From Shewanella psychromarinicola (lineage in GTDB: Bacteria > Pseudomonadota > Gammaproteobacteria > Enterobacterales > Shewanellaceae): a DNA stretch of 64,000 nt. Numbering within the stretch: position 1 is the first letter of the stretch; each line of letters starts with the position of its first letter. The stretch spans positions 248,001-312,000 of the forward strand of contig NZ_CP034073.1 of NCBI RefSeq assembly GCF_003855155.1. Reading direction: 5' to 3'. A model generated the notes under the pieces. It ran no database searches and was not told the origin of the DNA. It was given only the letters and a program-made list of their open reading frames with translations. Positions 24,849-34,509 of the stretch are shown here, piece after piece. Position numbers and translations under genes: made by a program.

Positions 24849-25379
24849 TTAATCTAACGGTACCACTTTTGCGATATAAGGCAGGTTGCGATATTGCTCT
24901 GCGTAGTCGATACCGTATCCCACAATAAATTCGTCAGGGATGGTAATGCCAATAAAATCGACTAGCACGTCAACTTCGCGACGTTCAGGTTTATCGATTA
25001 AGGTACATAATGCTAAGCTTTTAGGCTCACGTAATAACAACATTTCGCGCACTTTATTTAACGTGTTACCGGAGTCGATTAAGTCTTCAACAATCAATAC
25101 ATCACGACCGGCGATGTCTGACTGCACATCTTTAAGTACTTTCACATCGCGAGAGCTGCTCATGGTATTGCCGTAACTTGATACTGCCATAAAATCGATT
25201 TCGACATGGCCTTTGATCCGGCGACACAAATCGGCCATAAACACGACTGAACCTTTTAATAAGCCAACCATTAATAAGCGTTCACTGTTGGCATAATGGG
25301 CATTAATACGTTCAGCTAACTGGTCTAGGGTTTTATTGATTTCTGCTTCAGAAATCATCATTTCAATTGTGTGCTTCAT
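24849..25379 (-). CDS. hpt: Hypoxanthine phosphoribosyltransferase
   Basis: 176 aa from ATG 25379. The longer frame to 25406 is rejected because homologues begin MKHTIE and GAGAG lies just upstream. The purine PRTase fold has the PRPP loop [13 protein letters not shown], the N-terminal [12 protein letters not shown] and ASSYG-like VSSYGN flexible-loop region, and [17 protein letters not shown] near the C-terminus, matching E. coli Hpt closely. It converts hypoxanthine (and weakly guanine) with PRPP to IMP/GMP in purine salvage. It lies 7 bases after the ubiX stop, so it is likely co-transcribed. Confidence 0.96.
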   Translation of the reverse strand: MKHTIEMMISEAEINKTLDQLAERINAHYANSERLLMVGLLKGSVVFMADLCRRIKGHVEIDFMAVSSYGNTMSSSRDVKVLKDVQSDIAGRDVLIVEDLIDSGNTLNKVREMLLLREPKSLALCTLIDKPERREVDVLVDFIGITIPDEFIVGYGIDYAEQYRNLPYIAKVVPLD

Positions 25380-25386
25380 AAATCTC

Positions 25387-26049
25387 TCAATTGTCGATGT
25401 CGTCATGTAGCTGAGTATGTCCGTATCCCCAGCGACTCGTTAAGTCGTGGTCAATACCCAAATGGTCAAGTATTCGGGAAACCATGAAGTTTACCAGATC
25501 TTGTACTGATTTGGGATTATGATAAAAGCCTGGCGCCGCTGGCATGATGGTCGCACCGTTACGCGTTAGGCTTAACATATGCTCTAAGTGTATGGCACTA
25601 AACGGAGTTTCTCGTGGCACTAATATCAATTGGCCGCGCTCTTTTAATACTACGTCTGCTGCTCTTTCGAGCAAATGATTACTCATTCCGGTCGCCACGG
25701 CCGCTAATGTGCCGGTTGAACACGGGCAAATTACCATTTGTTTCGGTGCAGCGCTACCCGATGCTGGCGGCGAAAACCATTCATCCTTGCCTAATACCAC
25801 TAACTCGCCTTTGGGTGGTTCATCAGGGTTTGCTAACTGTTGTAATAACTGCGCTTTGGCTTTGTCAGGATTGGCGCTGAGTTGCAAACCGTGTTCGGTG
25901 GCGAGCACCACACGCGCCGCACTGGATATCATTAAAAAGACTTGGTAATCGGCCGCTAGCAAACATTCCAGCAGCTTAATGCCATAAGGTGCGCCAGACG
26001 CTCCGGTCCAGGCGAGGCTGATTGCTTTGGCTTTTTTGGCGTAGGCCAT
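25387..26049 (-). CDS. ubiX: Flavin prenyltransferase UbiX
   Basis: 220 aa. [14 protein letters not shown] is the FMN-binding Rossmann opening, followed by [41 protein letters not shown] and [15 protein letters not shown], all UbiX/Pad1 signatures. The enzyme attaches dimethylallyl to FMN, making the prenylated cofactor used by UbiD in ubiquinone synthesis. It sits between mpl and hpt in a minus-strand run with short spacers. An internal stretch ([16 protein letters not shown]) looks like a loop insertion relative to shorter homologues. Confidence 0.94.
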   Translation of the reverse strand: MAYAKKAKAISLAWTGASGAPYGIKLLECLLAADYQVFLMISSAARVVLATEHGLQLSANPDKAKAQLLQQLANPDEPPKGELVVLGKDEWFSPPASGSAAPKQMVICPCSTGTLAAVATGMSNHLLERAADVVLKERGQLILVPRETPFSAIHLEHMLSLTRNGATIMPAAPGFYHNPKSVQDLVNFMVSRILDHLGIDHDLTSRWGYGHTQLHDDIDN

Positions 26050-26075
26050 GTTGTCCCCTCTGTTGGTGATAGCGG

Positions 26076-27515
26076 TTACGCTAACGCCTTAATAATTTTT
26101 TGGTGGATACCGTTAAAGCCCCCATTACTCATGATCACCACGGTATCGCCATCGCTTGCGGTATTAGCTACCGAGGCAATAATGTCTTCAATGTTGTGAC
26201 ACACAGTTACCGGGATGGGCGCATTGGCCATACTGGCGTTTATGTCCCAATCAATATTGTCTGCTTGATATAAATAGCCCACATCGGCTAATGCCATCGA
26301 ATTGGCTAAGGTGTCTTTATGTACGCCGCTTTTCATGGTGTTTGAGCGCGGCTCTAGCACCACAATAATTTTACCATTAGCATTGTTACTGCTAGCTACT
26401 TTGGCTCGTAACCCTTGAAGTGTGGTGGCTATGGCCGTGGGATGATGAGCAAAATCGTCATACACCGACACACCATTGACTGTTGCTAATAGCTCTAAAC
26501 GACGCTTTGGTGGACTAAATTGCGTTAGCGCTTCAATGGCATGATTTGGTGCTACGCCCACATGGCGTGCTGCCGCTATCGCCATAATGGCGTTTTCAAT
26601 ATTGTGTTGACCTATCAAAGCCCAGTTTAATATCCCCTGCGATGTGCCATTTAACAGCACCTCAAACTCATGGCCATCGTCGGCAATAGTACGCGACTGC
26701 CAAGCACTCGGTTCACCTTGGCTCGCTGAAGGCGTGACGGGATGATGGGCGACATCCGTGGCTATGGTTGCGGCTTTAGAATAAATTTCTTGTTCGCTCC
26801 AACAGCCCATATCAATCACTTGTTGTACCGCTTCAACATCGCTAGGCCAAATCACCTTGCCTTCGCCAGGTACCGTTCGAATAACATGATTGAATTGGCG
26901 CTGGATAGCCGCGAGATCGGCAAAAATGTCGGCATGATCAAATTCAAGATTATTGATCACTAGCGTACGTGGATGGTAATGAACAAACTTAGAGCGTTTG
27001 TCAAAAAAGGCGCTGTCGTATTCATCGGCTTCAACCACAAAAAATGGCGAATGACCTAAACGAGCTGATACGCCAAAGTTTTGCGGCACGCCACCAATTA
27101 GAAAACCGGGTTGATAACCGCAATATTCAAGGATCCACGCGAGCATGCTTGAAGTAGAGGTTTTACCGTGTGTACCAGATACAGCCAAAACCCAACGTTC
27201 TGGCAAAATATGTTCAGACAAAAACTGCGGTCCGGAAGTGTATTTTATGCCGCGATTTAATACGGCTTCAACACAAGGATTGCCCCGGCTCATGGCATTA
27301 CCAATAACCACTAGGTCTGGTTGATTGTCGCCTTCTTTGCCTAATTGCGCCGGATCAAAGCCTTGAATTAGCTCGATACCTTGCTGTTCAAGCTGGGTGC
27401 TCATCGGCGGATAAACATTGGCATCGCTACCCGTCACTTTGTGGCCCATTGCGCGGGCAAGCAGGGCTAAACCGCCCATAAAAGTGCCACAAATCCCTAA
27501 AATGTGTACGTGCAT
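26076..27515 (-). CDS. mpl: UDP-N-acetylmuramate:L-alanyl-gamma-D-glutamyl-meso-diaminopimelate ligase
   Basis: 479 aa. N-terminal Rossmann segment [18 protein letters not shown], then the ATP P-loop [15 protein letters not shown] (about 112-126), [16 protein letters not shown] and [10 protein letters not shown]. The C-terminal domain has [12 protein letters not shown] and [11 protein letters not shown], diagnostic for Mpl rather than MurC. It ligates the recycled tripeptide to UDP-MurNAc in peptidoglycan recycling. An insertion near the middle ([14 protein letters not shown]) is unusual but in frame. It starts the mpl-ubiX-hpt run. Confidence 0.95.
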   Translation of the reverse strand: MHVHILGICGTFMGGLALLARAMGHKVTGSDANVYPPMSTQLEQQGIELIQGFDPAQLGKEGDNQPDLVVIGNAMSRGNPCVEAVLNRGIKYTSGPQFLSEHILPERWVLAVSGTHGKTSTSSMLAWILEYCGYQPGFLIGGVPQNFGVSARLGHSPFFVVEADEYDSAFFDKRSKFVHYHPRTLVINNLEFDHADIFADLAAIQRQFNHVIRTVPGEGKVIWPSDVEAVQQVIDMGCWSEQEIYSKAATIATDVAHHPVTPSASQGEPSAWQSRTIADDGHEFEVLLNGTSQGILNWALIGQHNIENAIMAIAAARHVGVAPNHAIEALTQFSPPKRRLELLATVNGVSVYDDFAHHPTAIATTLQGLRAKVASSNNANGKIIVVLEPRSNTMKSGVHKDTLANSMALADVGYLYQADNIDWDINASMANAPIPVTVCHNIEDIIASVANTASDGDTVVIMSNGGFNGIHQKIIKALA

Positions 27516-27604
27516 GACTCAACTCTAATTGATCCGTAATATGACGGTTATTCTAATCTATTGCGCTGCAGAATGTCAGTTAACAATTAGCCATCTATTT
27601 GGGG

Positions 27605-27907
27605 CTAATACAAAATAAAAAACAATCCCATACTGAGTACTGTCGTTAGCAAGGTGTTGCGGGTCACGTAAGCCAGCACTGTCGCCACCAGCGCACAGGT
27701 TAAATAAGGATTGTGCACACTAATAGCCAGTTGGCCTTCTGGCACAAACACAATCGGCGCGAGTATGGCGGTCAGTACCGCAGGGGCTGAATAACTTAAA
27801 AACGTTAAGGTGTTTTTACCTAAGCGAATGGGCAGTTTAGGCTCAAGTAATAAATGCCTGCTGGTAAATACCACCACAGCCATTGCTAAAATAATCAGCC
27901 AAGTCAT
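27605..27907 (-). CDS. azlD: AzlD family branched-chain amino acid transport subunit
   Basis: 100 aa, three to four hydrophobic segments, with TFLSYSAPAVLTAILAP and NPYLTCALVATVLAYVTRN, as in AzlD. It overlaps azlC by 4 bases. AzlC and AzlD together form a small exporter for branched-chain amino acids in characterised examples. Confidence 0.85.
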   Translation of the reverse strand: MTWLIILAMAVVVFTSRHLLLEPKLPIRLGKNTLTFLSYSAPAVLTAILAPIVFVPEGQLAISVHNPYLTCALVATVLAYVTRNTLLTTVLSMGLFFILY

Positions 27908-28758
27908 AGGTTTTCATCCTTGTTTACTGTAACTGAGCTTTCTGCGGCCGGATCAGCAGTAACTGAATGAGCTGCGGCCGATTGAGACGACCCCGAATGA
28001 GCGGTATTCGAAACGGCACTACCCGAATTACCCTCGTTAGTGAGTTTGGCATAAGTCATGCCTGCTGCCATGCCCGAGATTGCCGCAATAAGCAGCCCTG
28101 CTTGAATGGTAAATACCGCGCACACCACCGCTAAGGTAAGCGACACTAATACGCACACCAAAATAGATGGCTTGCTAACTGTTGGCACCACAATGGCGAT
28201 AAAGGTGGCTGCGATGGCAAAGTCGAGCCCCAGCTCATCTAAATTGTCGATAGACTGACCTGCGACAATGCCGAGCAAAGTGGCAATATTCCACCCGATA
28301 TAAAAGGTTAAGCCACCGCCTAAAGCATACCAGCGATCAAACTGATGTTGCGCTGGCGTATCACCTTTATGAGCTTGATTGGCTATAGCAAACAGTTCGT
28401 CGGTGAGCAAGAAGCCCAGGCCTAAACGCCATTTAAGCGGTAACGGGCTAATATGAGTGCGCATGGCCATGGCATACAGTAAATGCCGAGAGGTAATAAG
28501 TAAGGTGGTGATCAAAATACTGCCGATACCAATACCGGCTTTTATCATCCCAAGGGCGACCAATTGGGCACTGCCGGCGAAGATAATGGCCGACATCGCT
28601 TGGCTTTCAACAGGAGTGAGGCCAACTTCGAGCGCAAATGAACCCGCTAGAATGCCCCAAGGGACCACGGCTATTGTAAGCGGCATCACCGCTAATGCTC
28701 CTTTTAGAAAAGAACGGCTTTTGGTTAGTGTAATCGAAGTTAACTCAGCTGTGCCCAC
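27904..28758 (-). CDS. azlC: AzlC family branched-chain amino acid exporter
   Basis: 284 aa. Family features are the opening FLKGALAVMPLTIAVVPWG and the conserved MSAIIFAGSAQLVALGMI, then LLITSRHLLYAMAMR and FLLTDELFAIAN. There are about six helices. A Ser/Ala-rich hydrophilic C-terminal tail of about 40 residues (SAVSNTAHSGSSQSAAAHS) is longer than usual and looks low-complexity. It is operonic with azlD (ATGA overlap). By analogy the pair exports valine or other branched-chain amino acids. Confidence 0.88.
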   Translation of the reverse strand: MGTAELTSITLTKSRSFLKGALAVMPLTIAVVPWGILAGSFALEVGLTPVESQAMSAIIFAGSAQLVALGMIKAGIGIGSILITTLLITSRHLLYAMAMRTHISPLPLKWRLGLGFLLTDELFAIANQAHKGDTPAQHQFDRWYALGGGLTFYIGWNIATLLGIVAGQSIDNLDELGLDFAIAATFIAIVVPTVSKPSILVCVLVSLTLAVVCAVFTIQAGLLIAAISGMAAGMTYAKLTNEGNSGSAVSNTAHSGSSQSAAAHSVTADPAAESSVTVNKDENL

Positions 28759-29863
28759 GTCATATCCTTATTTACTTACAGCCATTGACTCATATCGTCA
28801 TTTTCCCCAGTACATAACAATGGGAGACAAGAAAATTAACTTAGCGTAAATATGTCTATAAAGCGCTTGAAAACTGATCAGGGATGTTACGACGATATCG
28901 GTTAATCAATAAAGCATTTTGCTGTTATCAATTGCTCGATAAACATATCGATGTAGCCCGCTATTCATTGATCCTAAACCTAGCGTTTTGTGGGTCAGTT
29001 TAGGGTTATTGATGCTAAGTGTCGCAATACTCCATGCGGTGACACATGTATTCATGTTTAACAACAAGTCTTAACGATAATATAAAAAATACTTACTTAT
29101 AATCATACGGTTACTGTTACAAGGTATAAATGCATGAATTCATCAATAAATCAGTCTAATTGATGATTAGTAATATTATCTGAATTTGGATTTAACGAGT
29201 AACTAAAGGATAATGCCAACTTAACTATATTAGCTTAAGCTTTAATAGTATTTGTGATAAAACGATTAACCTCTTATTCCTTTGTACTGCATACCTTAAA
29301 AATAATATCTAGATTTTTATATTTACCATTTACATTTATCAAATATCGATAGTATCACCAAGATTACCGCAAATATTTTACATTTCTAAATTGCAGTATA
29401 ATAAATATGTAATTTACATATTTATTATCGATAACGACAAATACCACATTATACATTTATAGCATTAACATCATTAACAAAAATGCCAGCAATAATGGCT
29501 ATAGAACAAGTAAATAAAATGCATGCAAAAAGATTACATAAGATGTAATTAATATGCCTATTGAAATGAATTTGTAAATCAAAAAATAGAATATAAAAAA
29601 TACTCGGGAGTTAATTTTTAAAGATTTAAGCTAAAATCATTCACTCAAATTCATTCTAAAAAGTTAAGTTAATGCTATATTTTAAATAGCTTCCTACAGC
29701 AAAATAAATCATTATTCAATAGCGATTAACGGTTCAGAGGGTCGACAGATAATAGTCAGAAAAAAGATAATAGTAAGACAAAAATGAAATACGCGGGTTC
29801 ACATCGAAACATATATCGATAATGCATTTATAGCGTAAACAAAAACTGCGTAGACTTTATTTT
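28759..29863. other. AT-rich gene desert, 1.1 kb
   Basis: No ORF with a ribosome site. The region is very AT-rich. A 31-base near-perfect palindrome at 29398-29428 has two 15-base arms around a single base. It may hold regulatory DNA or a decayed gene; nothing else is recognised. Confidence 0.5.
29398..29428. repeat. 31-base palindrome
   Basis: ATAATAAATATGTAA, T, TTACATATTTATTAT. Both arms are perfect. It could be a protein-binding site or a cruciform-prone element. It lacks the GC stem of a terminator. Confidence 0.75.
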
Positions 29864-30823
29864 TCAAACAAGCTCATGGGTTAACTCGCGGATCTGCTGT
29901 TTTAACCACGTCGCATCTTCATTTTCTGCATTAGGATGAGTCACTAAGACTAGCTTTAATGGTTCTGCAACTTCAAAAATACGATTTACTTCACATTCAG
30001 ATAACTGACAAGCATGTAAACCAGAGTCCTCGTCTAGCATATCGTAAACCGCTTTATAGGGTGTCAAAGCCAGTGACTTACAATCTGAAAGATAATCAAA
30101 TAAAGAAGATACACCAGTAATGGTCATTTCGTTATGAAGAGGCAAATCCTTAATCCGACAATACTCCTGAAATGGGTTAAGTGTTGCTGGTTGGATCCCG
30201 ATAAAGGTATTGATATAAGGATATGAAGCAATGCTTTCTAAGTTGATTTCTTGTTTTAAAATGGGGTGGTTTTTACAGCTTATTAAGTATAATTGGGTAA
30301 ATGTCGCGAGCACTTCAATCTGCAAATTTTGGTTAAAACAAAGGATCTCTTCTGGGTTTTTGCAGCAAAATGTAACAATACTGTTAGGATCATTCGCAAC
30401 GTTCTCTAGGGAATGACTATTCCAGTTACTCACATTGATATGAATGTCTTTATGATGACCTTTAATCTCCTGCATTAATGCTCGTGGATAGGCATAAGCA
30501 ATCATTCCAGGCATAACCAATTCAAAGTATCGACTATGTGACGATTCTGAACTATTCATCCGATTAAAATTCTTTGAGCAATCAACAATTTCTTTTGCAA
30601 TCGGATAAATTTTGCCGGCAAAATCATTGGGGACTAATCCATATTTTCTTCTTATAAAGAGTTCATCACCAAAAATAGATCTTGCCGTTTGTAAACAACG
30701 ACTTATTTTTGAAGCTGGCACATCCAAAATCCTAGAAACATGAGTGGCGGACTTATTTTCATAAAGGCTCACTAATATAGTCAATGTTAATAAATCTAAT
30801 TTATCTAAGTCAATCTGTCTCAT
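29864..30823 (-). CDS. LysR-family transcriptional regulator
   Basis: 319 aa. The N-terminal winged helix-turn-helix (LDLLTLTILVSLYENKSATH, then VSRILDVPASKISRCLQTAR and IFGDELFIRRKYGLVP) is typical of LysR proteins. A periplasmic-binding-like effector domain follows (about 95-310), with PGMIAYAYPRALMQEI at its start. It is divergent from the membrane protein/nrfBCD genes, with a 0.5 kb intergenic space, so it may regulate them; that is inference. Its effector is unknown. Confidence 0.85.
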   Translation of the reverse strand: MRQIDLDKLDLLTLTILVSLYENKSATHVSRILDVPASKISRCLQTARSIFGDELFIRRKYGLVPNDFAGKIYPIAKEIVDCSKNFNRMNSSESSHSRYFELVMPGMIAYAYPRALMQEIKGHHKDIHINVSNWNSHSLENVANDPNSIVTFCCKNPEEILCFNQNLQIEVLATFTQLYLISCKNHPILKQEINLESIASYPYINTFIGIQPATLNPFQEYCRIKDLPLHNEMTITGVSSLFDYLSDCKSLALTPYKAVYDMLDEDSGLHACQLSECEVNRIFEVAEPLKLVLVTHPNAENEDATWLKQQIRELTHELV

Positions 30824-31236
30824 CTGAAACGCTCCTTTTGAGTTATATAGCCTAATATTCTACCTTTCCCCTAATAATTCATAACATTATCTTAATTTTC
30901 CACCTATTACTTATTCCAGATCATTAAATTTGAGTTATTTTAAATATCATTTATCATATATTAAATTTGAACAAACGATACATTAGCTGCGGACGTTGAT
31001 TTCAGGAACTGAAATATCCGATTTAACAAAATAGATTTTGATAAGTTGCATTTACACATTTTAGTTTATTAATTTATCACTTATTATTTTCACTATCTTT
31101 AATTAAAACTAAATGACAAATGCCATTACTTAATTTGATTAATCAAAAACAATAACCTATTAATTAATAATACCAATAAAAGCAATAAGAGCCAGATCAT
31201 AACTACAATCAAATAAATTAAAATCACCTCATTTAA
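30824..31236. other. Divergent intergenic region, regulatory
   Basis: Very AT-rich. It probably carries promoters for the LysR gene (leftwards) and the 31.35 kb gene (rightwards). The FNR-type box lies at its right end. Confidence 0.5.
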
Positions 31237-31250
31237 TTGATTACGATCAA
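31237..31250 (+). promoter_or_regulatory. FNR/EtrA-type box
   Basis: TTGAT-TACG-ATCAA matches the FNR consensus TTGATNNNNATCAA exactly, and the symmetry extends to TTAATTGAT...ATCAATTAA. It is about 100 bases upstream of the 31350 start. It suggests anaerobic control by EtrA/FNR. Confidence 0.8.
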
Positions 31251-31349
31251 TTAATTAATTAAACATAAGGATAGTATTAATCGTACATCAATGACGTATT
31301 GATGATTCATAAAACAATAAATTAAAAACTGATTTTTTTGGAGGCTTAT

Positions 31350-31814
31350 ATGATTACTTCAGTCTTTTTAAGTTATGCGTTTATATACTCTGTGTTGTTT
31401 ATCGCAGTTCCTTTTATATTGGTTGTTTTCATTATGACTTGTATAAAGTTCTTTAAACCTGATACAGAGGATCACGCAATTAAGTTTAAGAAAATGCTTT
31501 TTGATACTCAAAGCTTTGACTTTTTAAAATCACTAAAAACAATGGTGGGAGGAAAATATGACGTTTGTTGCAACGTTCCAATCGATACCGTGTTTGAAAT
31601 GGATGCCCAAACCGCAGCCGAAAATCATGCGCGATTCGATTATGTTGTGATTGACCATGACTCGTCAGAAGTGAAATTAGTTATCTCTGATTTCAGTGAG
31701 CAAGATGATGCTAACGCAAAAAGTTTGTTCGAAAAATTCAACATTAAGTTAGTTGAAATCGTTCGAGGCAAACCTTACGACATGCAAATGCTAAAGCAAT
31801 CCCTACCGGTATGA
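31350..31814 (+). CDS. Membrane-anchored protein, hypothetical (DUF2726-like)
   Basis: 154 aa from ATG 31350, preceded by GGAGG at 5 bases; a TTG at 31338 is therefore rejected. One long N-terminal hydrophobic segment (residues about 4-27) precedes a cytoplasmic domain with YDVCCNVPIDTVFEMD, FDYVVIDHDSSEVKLVISDF and FNIKLVEIVRG. This layout is reminiscent of DUF2726 nuclease-like domains, but key acidic residues cannot be confirmed. It precedes nrfB after a hairpin and may be co-regulated through the FNR box. Confidence 0.75.
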   Translation: MITSVFLSYAFIYSVLFIAVPFILVVFIMTCIKFFKPDTEDHAIKFKKMLFDTQSFDFLKSLKTMVGGKYDVCCNVPIDTVFEMDAQTAAENHARFDYVVIDHDSSEVKLVISDFSEQDDANAKSLFEKFNIKLVEIVRGKPYDMQMLKQSLPV

Positions 31815-31823
31815 AGACCCTGT

Positions 31824-31858
31824 CGGGTGATAACAAACTGTTTTCACCCGATATTTTG
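31824..31858 (+). terminator. Hairpin between the membrane protein and nrfB
   Basis: TCGGGTGA, a 13-base loop, TCACCCGA, then TATTTTG. A weak terminator or attenuator. Readthrough to nrfB is plausible. Confidence 0.55.
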
Positions 31859-31889
31859 TATTAATCAATTATTGTAAAGAGGGCTGATT

Positions 31890-32354
31890 ATGTCCCGGAA
31901 TTACTGGCTACTGATGTTATATGTAGGCTTATTGTCGCTTACACTTATCAGTCATGAAGCAAATAGCGCGGACTCTACTGAGCAAATTAATAATGACTCA
32001 TGCATGAAATGCCATAAACGCAATGGCTCAATGCAAGGCAATCATGCCCAAGACCGGCTAAAAATGAGCTGCAGTTCATGCCATGGTGAAAAAGGCAATC
32101 ACCCTAGGAAGCCTAATGATTTGATGGTGTTCTCTTCGGAAAACGACATCACAATTGACGCTAAAAATGGCGTATGTCTTAAATGCCATACCGTTAAAAA
32201 ATTAGCCAAAGCAGAGTGGACTCATAACGTACACGCACAAAAAACGAGCTGTACATCTTGCCATAAATTGCATCCTAAATCTGACCCTATGATGGGGTTA
32301 AGTGTAAAAGATCGCAGTAATGTGTGCCGCAACTGCCACACGGTGCAGAGGTAA
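31890..32354 (+). CDS. nrfB: Periplasmic pentahaem cytochrome c (NrfB-like)
   Basis: 154 aa with a Sec signal peptide (hydrophobic stretch about 5-22, cleavage near ANSADS). Five CxxCH haem sites are visible: CMKCH, CSSCH, CLKCH, CTSCH and CRNCH, with further His residues available as distal ligands. This count and size match NrfB, which passes electrons from the NrfCD quinol-oxidising complex to nitrite reductase NrfA. No nrfA is present next to it. GAGGG precedes the ATG. It is followed 6 bases after its stop by nrfC. Confidence 0.85.
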   Translation: MSRNYWLLMLYVGLLSLTLISHEANSADSTEQINNDSCMKCHKRNGSMQGNHAQDRLKMSCSSCHGEKGNHPRKPNDLMVFSSENDITIDAKNGVCLKCHTVKKLAKAEWTHNVHAQKTSCTSCHKLHPKSDPMMGLSVKDRSNVCRNCHTVQR

Positions 32355-32360
32355 CTAATC

Positions 32361-33047
32361 ATGGAAAATTCAAGAAGACATTTCCTTAAAAGCACCTGCG
32401 CATTGGTTGCCGGCGTGTCGGTATATCCGCTCAGTAGCAACCAGGCCAATGCCGAAACGGCCGTAGGAACAAACAATACAAAATACGCCATGCTTCACGA
32501 CGAGACCAAATGCATTGGCTGTAATGCTTGTGTGGAAGCCTGTAGAGAAGTTAATCATGTACCCGAGGGCGTTACGCGGCTAAGCATCGAAAGATTGGGC
32601 CCGTTTGGAGAATACCCTAATCAGTTTTATCATTTTACTCGACATTCTTGCCAGCATTGCGAAGATGCGCCTTGCGTTAACGTCTGCCCGACGGGTGCCG
32701 CCTTTATCGATAAAGAAACCGGTATTGTCTCGGTCAACGCCGATAGATGTGTTGGTTGCCAATACTGTATTGCAGCCTGTCCTTATGAAGTGCGATTTAT
32801 TAACCCAGTGACCAAAGCAGCGGACAAATGTGACTTCTGCCGTGAAACCAATCTCAAACAGGGTAAACAGCCAGCATGTGTAGAAGCATGCCCTACAAAA
32901 GCACTGGTGTTTGGCAATCTTAAAGATCCCGAGTCTGAACTGGTTGCGCTATTAAAAGCTAATCCAACTCAGCGCTCTAAACTAGATTTAGGCACCCGAC
33001 CTAAACTCTTTCGTATCAAAGCGAAGCAAGGGGAGATTATATTATGA
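32361..33047 (+). CDS. nrfC: NrfC-like 4Fe-4S ferredoxin subunit (Tat-exported)
   Basis: 228 aa. The N-terminus has the twin-arginine motif SRRHFLKS followed by a hydrophobic stretch, so the folded iron-sulfur protein goes to the periplasm. Four cysteine clusters follow: CIGCNACVEAC, CQHCEDAPCVNVC, CVGCQYCIAAC and CDFC with CVEAC. This gives four [4Fe-4S] centres as in NrfC/PsrB/DmsB. It would accept electrons from NrfD. It overlaps nrfD by 4 bases (ATGA). Confidence 0.88.
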   Translation: MENSRRHFLKSTCALVAGVSVYPLSSNQANAETAVGTNNTKYAMLHDETKCIGCNACVEACREVNHVPEGVTRLSIERLGPFGEYPNQFYHFTRHSCQHCEDAPCVNVCPTGAAFIDKETGIVSVNADRCVGCQYCIAACPYEVRFINPVTKAADKCDFCRETNLKQGKQPACVEACPTKALVFGNLKDPESELVALLKANPTQRSKLDLGTRPKLFRIKAKQGEIIL

Positions 33048-33985
33048 GTGCTTTCCATTTTGACACCTTGGTCTGGCATTGGCCCATTGCCATATACCTG
33101 TTTTTAGCTGGGGCATCCGCAGGTGCAATGTTCTTTGCGGTGTTGCTAAAACATGTTTGCCTTAAAGAAAAAGCTTATCAGTCTGGATTTGTCCAAGCAG
33201 CGTGTATTGTTGCGGCGATTGCCGTCTTAGCAGGCTTGGGGATCTTGGTATTAGATTTAACCAAACCTTGGGATTTTTGGAAAATTCTGGTGTTTTATAA
33301 TCCCACCTCAGTGATGTCTATGGGGGTGTTGATCTTAATGCTTTATCAAGTGTTTATGTATGCTTGGATTGCAATAACATTCCGACAACCTATTGATGAT
33401 TTTTGCAAAACCCGTTTACCCATTGTCGGTAAACTAACGAGTATGCTAGCCCGTTATGAAGCAGGTATCACCGGTTTACTGGTCATATTCTCTGTGTCAT
33501 TAGGGGCCTATACCGGATTTCTATTATCGGCTCAACCTCACTTCCCTATGTGGAATACCCCTGTGTTACCCCTGCTGTTTTTAGTTTCGGGCTTGTCTTC
33601 AGGTGCTGCAGCATCGCTACTGGGTGGTGTGTTACTTAAAGGTAGTCCTAATGGTCAGGAAGTGCGATTTATCCATAAAGTAGAGATCCCACTGATATTA
33701 GGCGAGATGTTACTTATATTTACCTTCTTTTTAGGTTTAGTCTTCAGTGGTGGTCAAAGCAAGGTAGCAGCATTTAATGCTATCGGTGAAGGCTTTTGGG
33801 GATTGGTATTTTGGTTCGGTATTATGGGATTAGGATTGTCGGCACCATTAGCGATGAATTTATTTATGACTGCCACTTCAAAGCGCAAGTATTCCTATGT
33901 TGCCGGAACCGCCTGTCTGAGCTTATTAGGTGTAATACTGTTACGTAACTTTGTGCTTTATACTGGCCAAATGGTGGTAAATTAG
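33044..33985 (+). CDS. nrfD: NrfD-like quinol-interacting membrane subunit
   Basis: 313 aa, eight to nine hydrophobic helices. Family features are WHWPIAIYLFLAGASAGAMF at the start, LGILVLDLTKPWDFWKIL, GAYTGFLLSAQPHFPMWNTP and LPLLFLVSGLSSGAAA. NrfD/PsrC proteins oxidise menaquinol and hand electrons to the ferredoxin subunit. GGGGAG lies upstream of the ATG. It ends the operon, followed by the 75-bp tandem array. Confidence 0.88.
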   Translation: MSAFHFDTLVWHWPIAIYLFLAGASAGAMFFAVLLKHVCLKEKAYQSGFVQAACIVAAIAVLAGLGILVLDLTKPWDFWKILVFYNPTSVMSMGVLILMLYQVFMYAWIAITFRQPIDDFCKTRLPIVGKLTSMLARYEAGITGLLVIFSVSLGAYTGFLLSAQPHFPMWNTPVLPLLFLVSGLSSGAAASLLGGVLLKGSPNGQEVRFIHKVEIPLILGEMLLIFTFFLGLVFSGGQSKVAAFNAIGEGFWGLVFWFGIMGLGLSAPLAMNLFMTATSKRKYSYVAGTACLSLLGVILLRNFVLYTGQMVVN

Positions 33986-34065
33986 TCTCATAAACGGTGA
34001 TGGCACGCATTAACAAGCGGACTGTCACCGTAACAGAATGAATCACTCACCTTGTCATTAGCTGA

Positions 34066-34509
34066 TAACAGGTTTAATCCCCATCAGAAACAGTTGTTTA
34101 AACAACTAACATTAATTCAATTGATAAAGCTCTGTCACCGTAACAGGATTAATACCCATCAGAAACCGTTGTTTAAACAACTAACATTAATTCAATTGAT
34201 AAAGCTCTGTCACCGTAACAGGATTAATACCCATCAGAAACAGTTGTTTAAATAACTGACATTAATTCAATTGATAAAGCTCTGTCACCGTAACAGGATT
34301 AATACCCATCAGAAACCGTTGTTTAAACAACTAACATTAATTCAATTGATAAAGCTCTGTCACCGTAACAGGATTAATACCCATCAGAAATCGTTGTTTA
34401 AACAACTAACATTAATTCAATTGATAAAGCTCTGTCACCGTAACAGGATTAATACCCATCAGAAACAGTTGTTTAAATAACTGACATTAATTCAATTGAT
34501 AAAGCTCTA
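34066..34509. repeat. Six-unit, 75-bp tandem repeat (VNTR)
   Basis: Units begin with TAACAGG at 34066, 34141, 34216, 34291, 34366 and 34441 (exact period 75). Each unit holds a GTTGTTTAAACAAC palindrome, changed to GTTGTTTAAATAAC in units 3 and 6, and a copy of the last codons of the neighbouring glyoxalase gene (ATTAATTCAATTGATAAAGC on plus). Units 2 and 4 are alike, 3 and 6 are alike, and unit 5 differs from 2 by a single base. A partial CTGTCACCGTAACAG also occurs at 34023. The 75-base period leaves spurious ORFs open. Confidence 0.93.

Noticed and set aside
34052..34480. Two plus-strand ORFs with repeated LFKQLTLIQLIKLCHRNR
   Set aside because: They are a by-product of the 75-base tandem array (a multiple of three, no stop in that frame). 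No ribosome site, and the array duplicates the 3' end of a minus-strand gene.
34066..34509. Possible CRISPR array
   Set aside because: Units are contiguous over the full 75 bases with no unique spacers.
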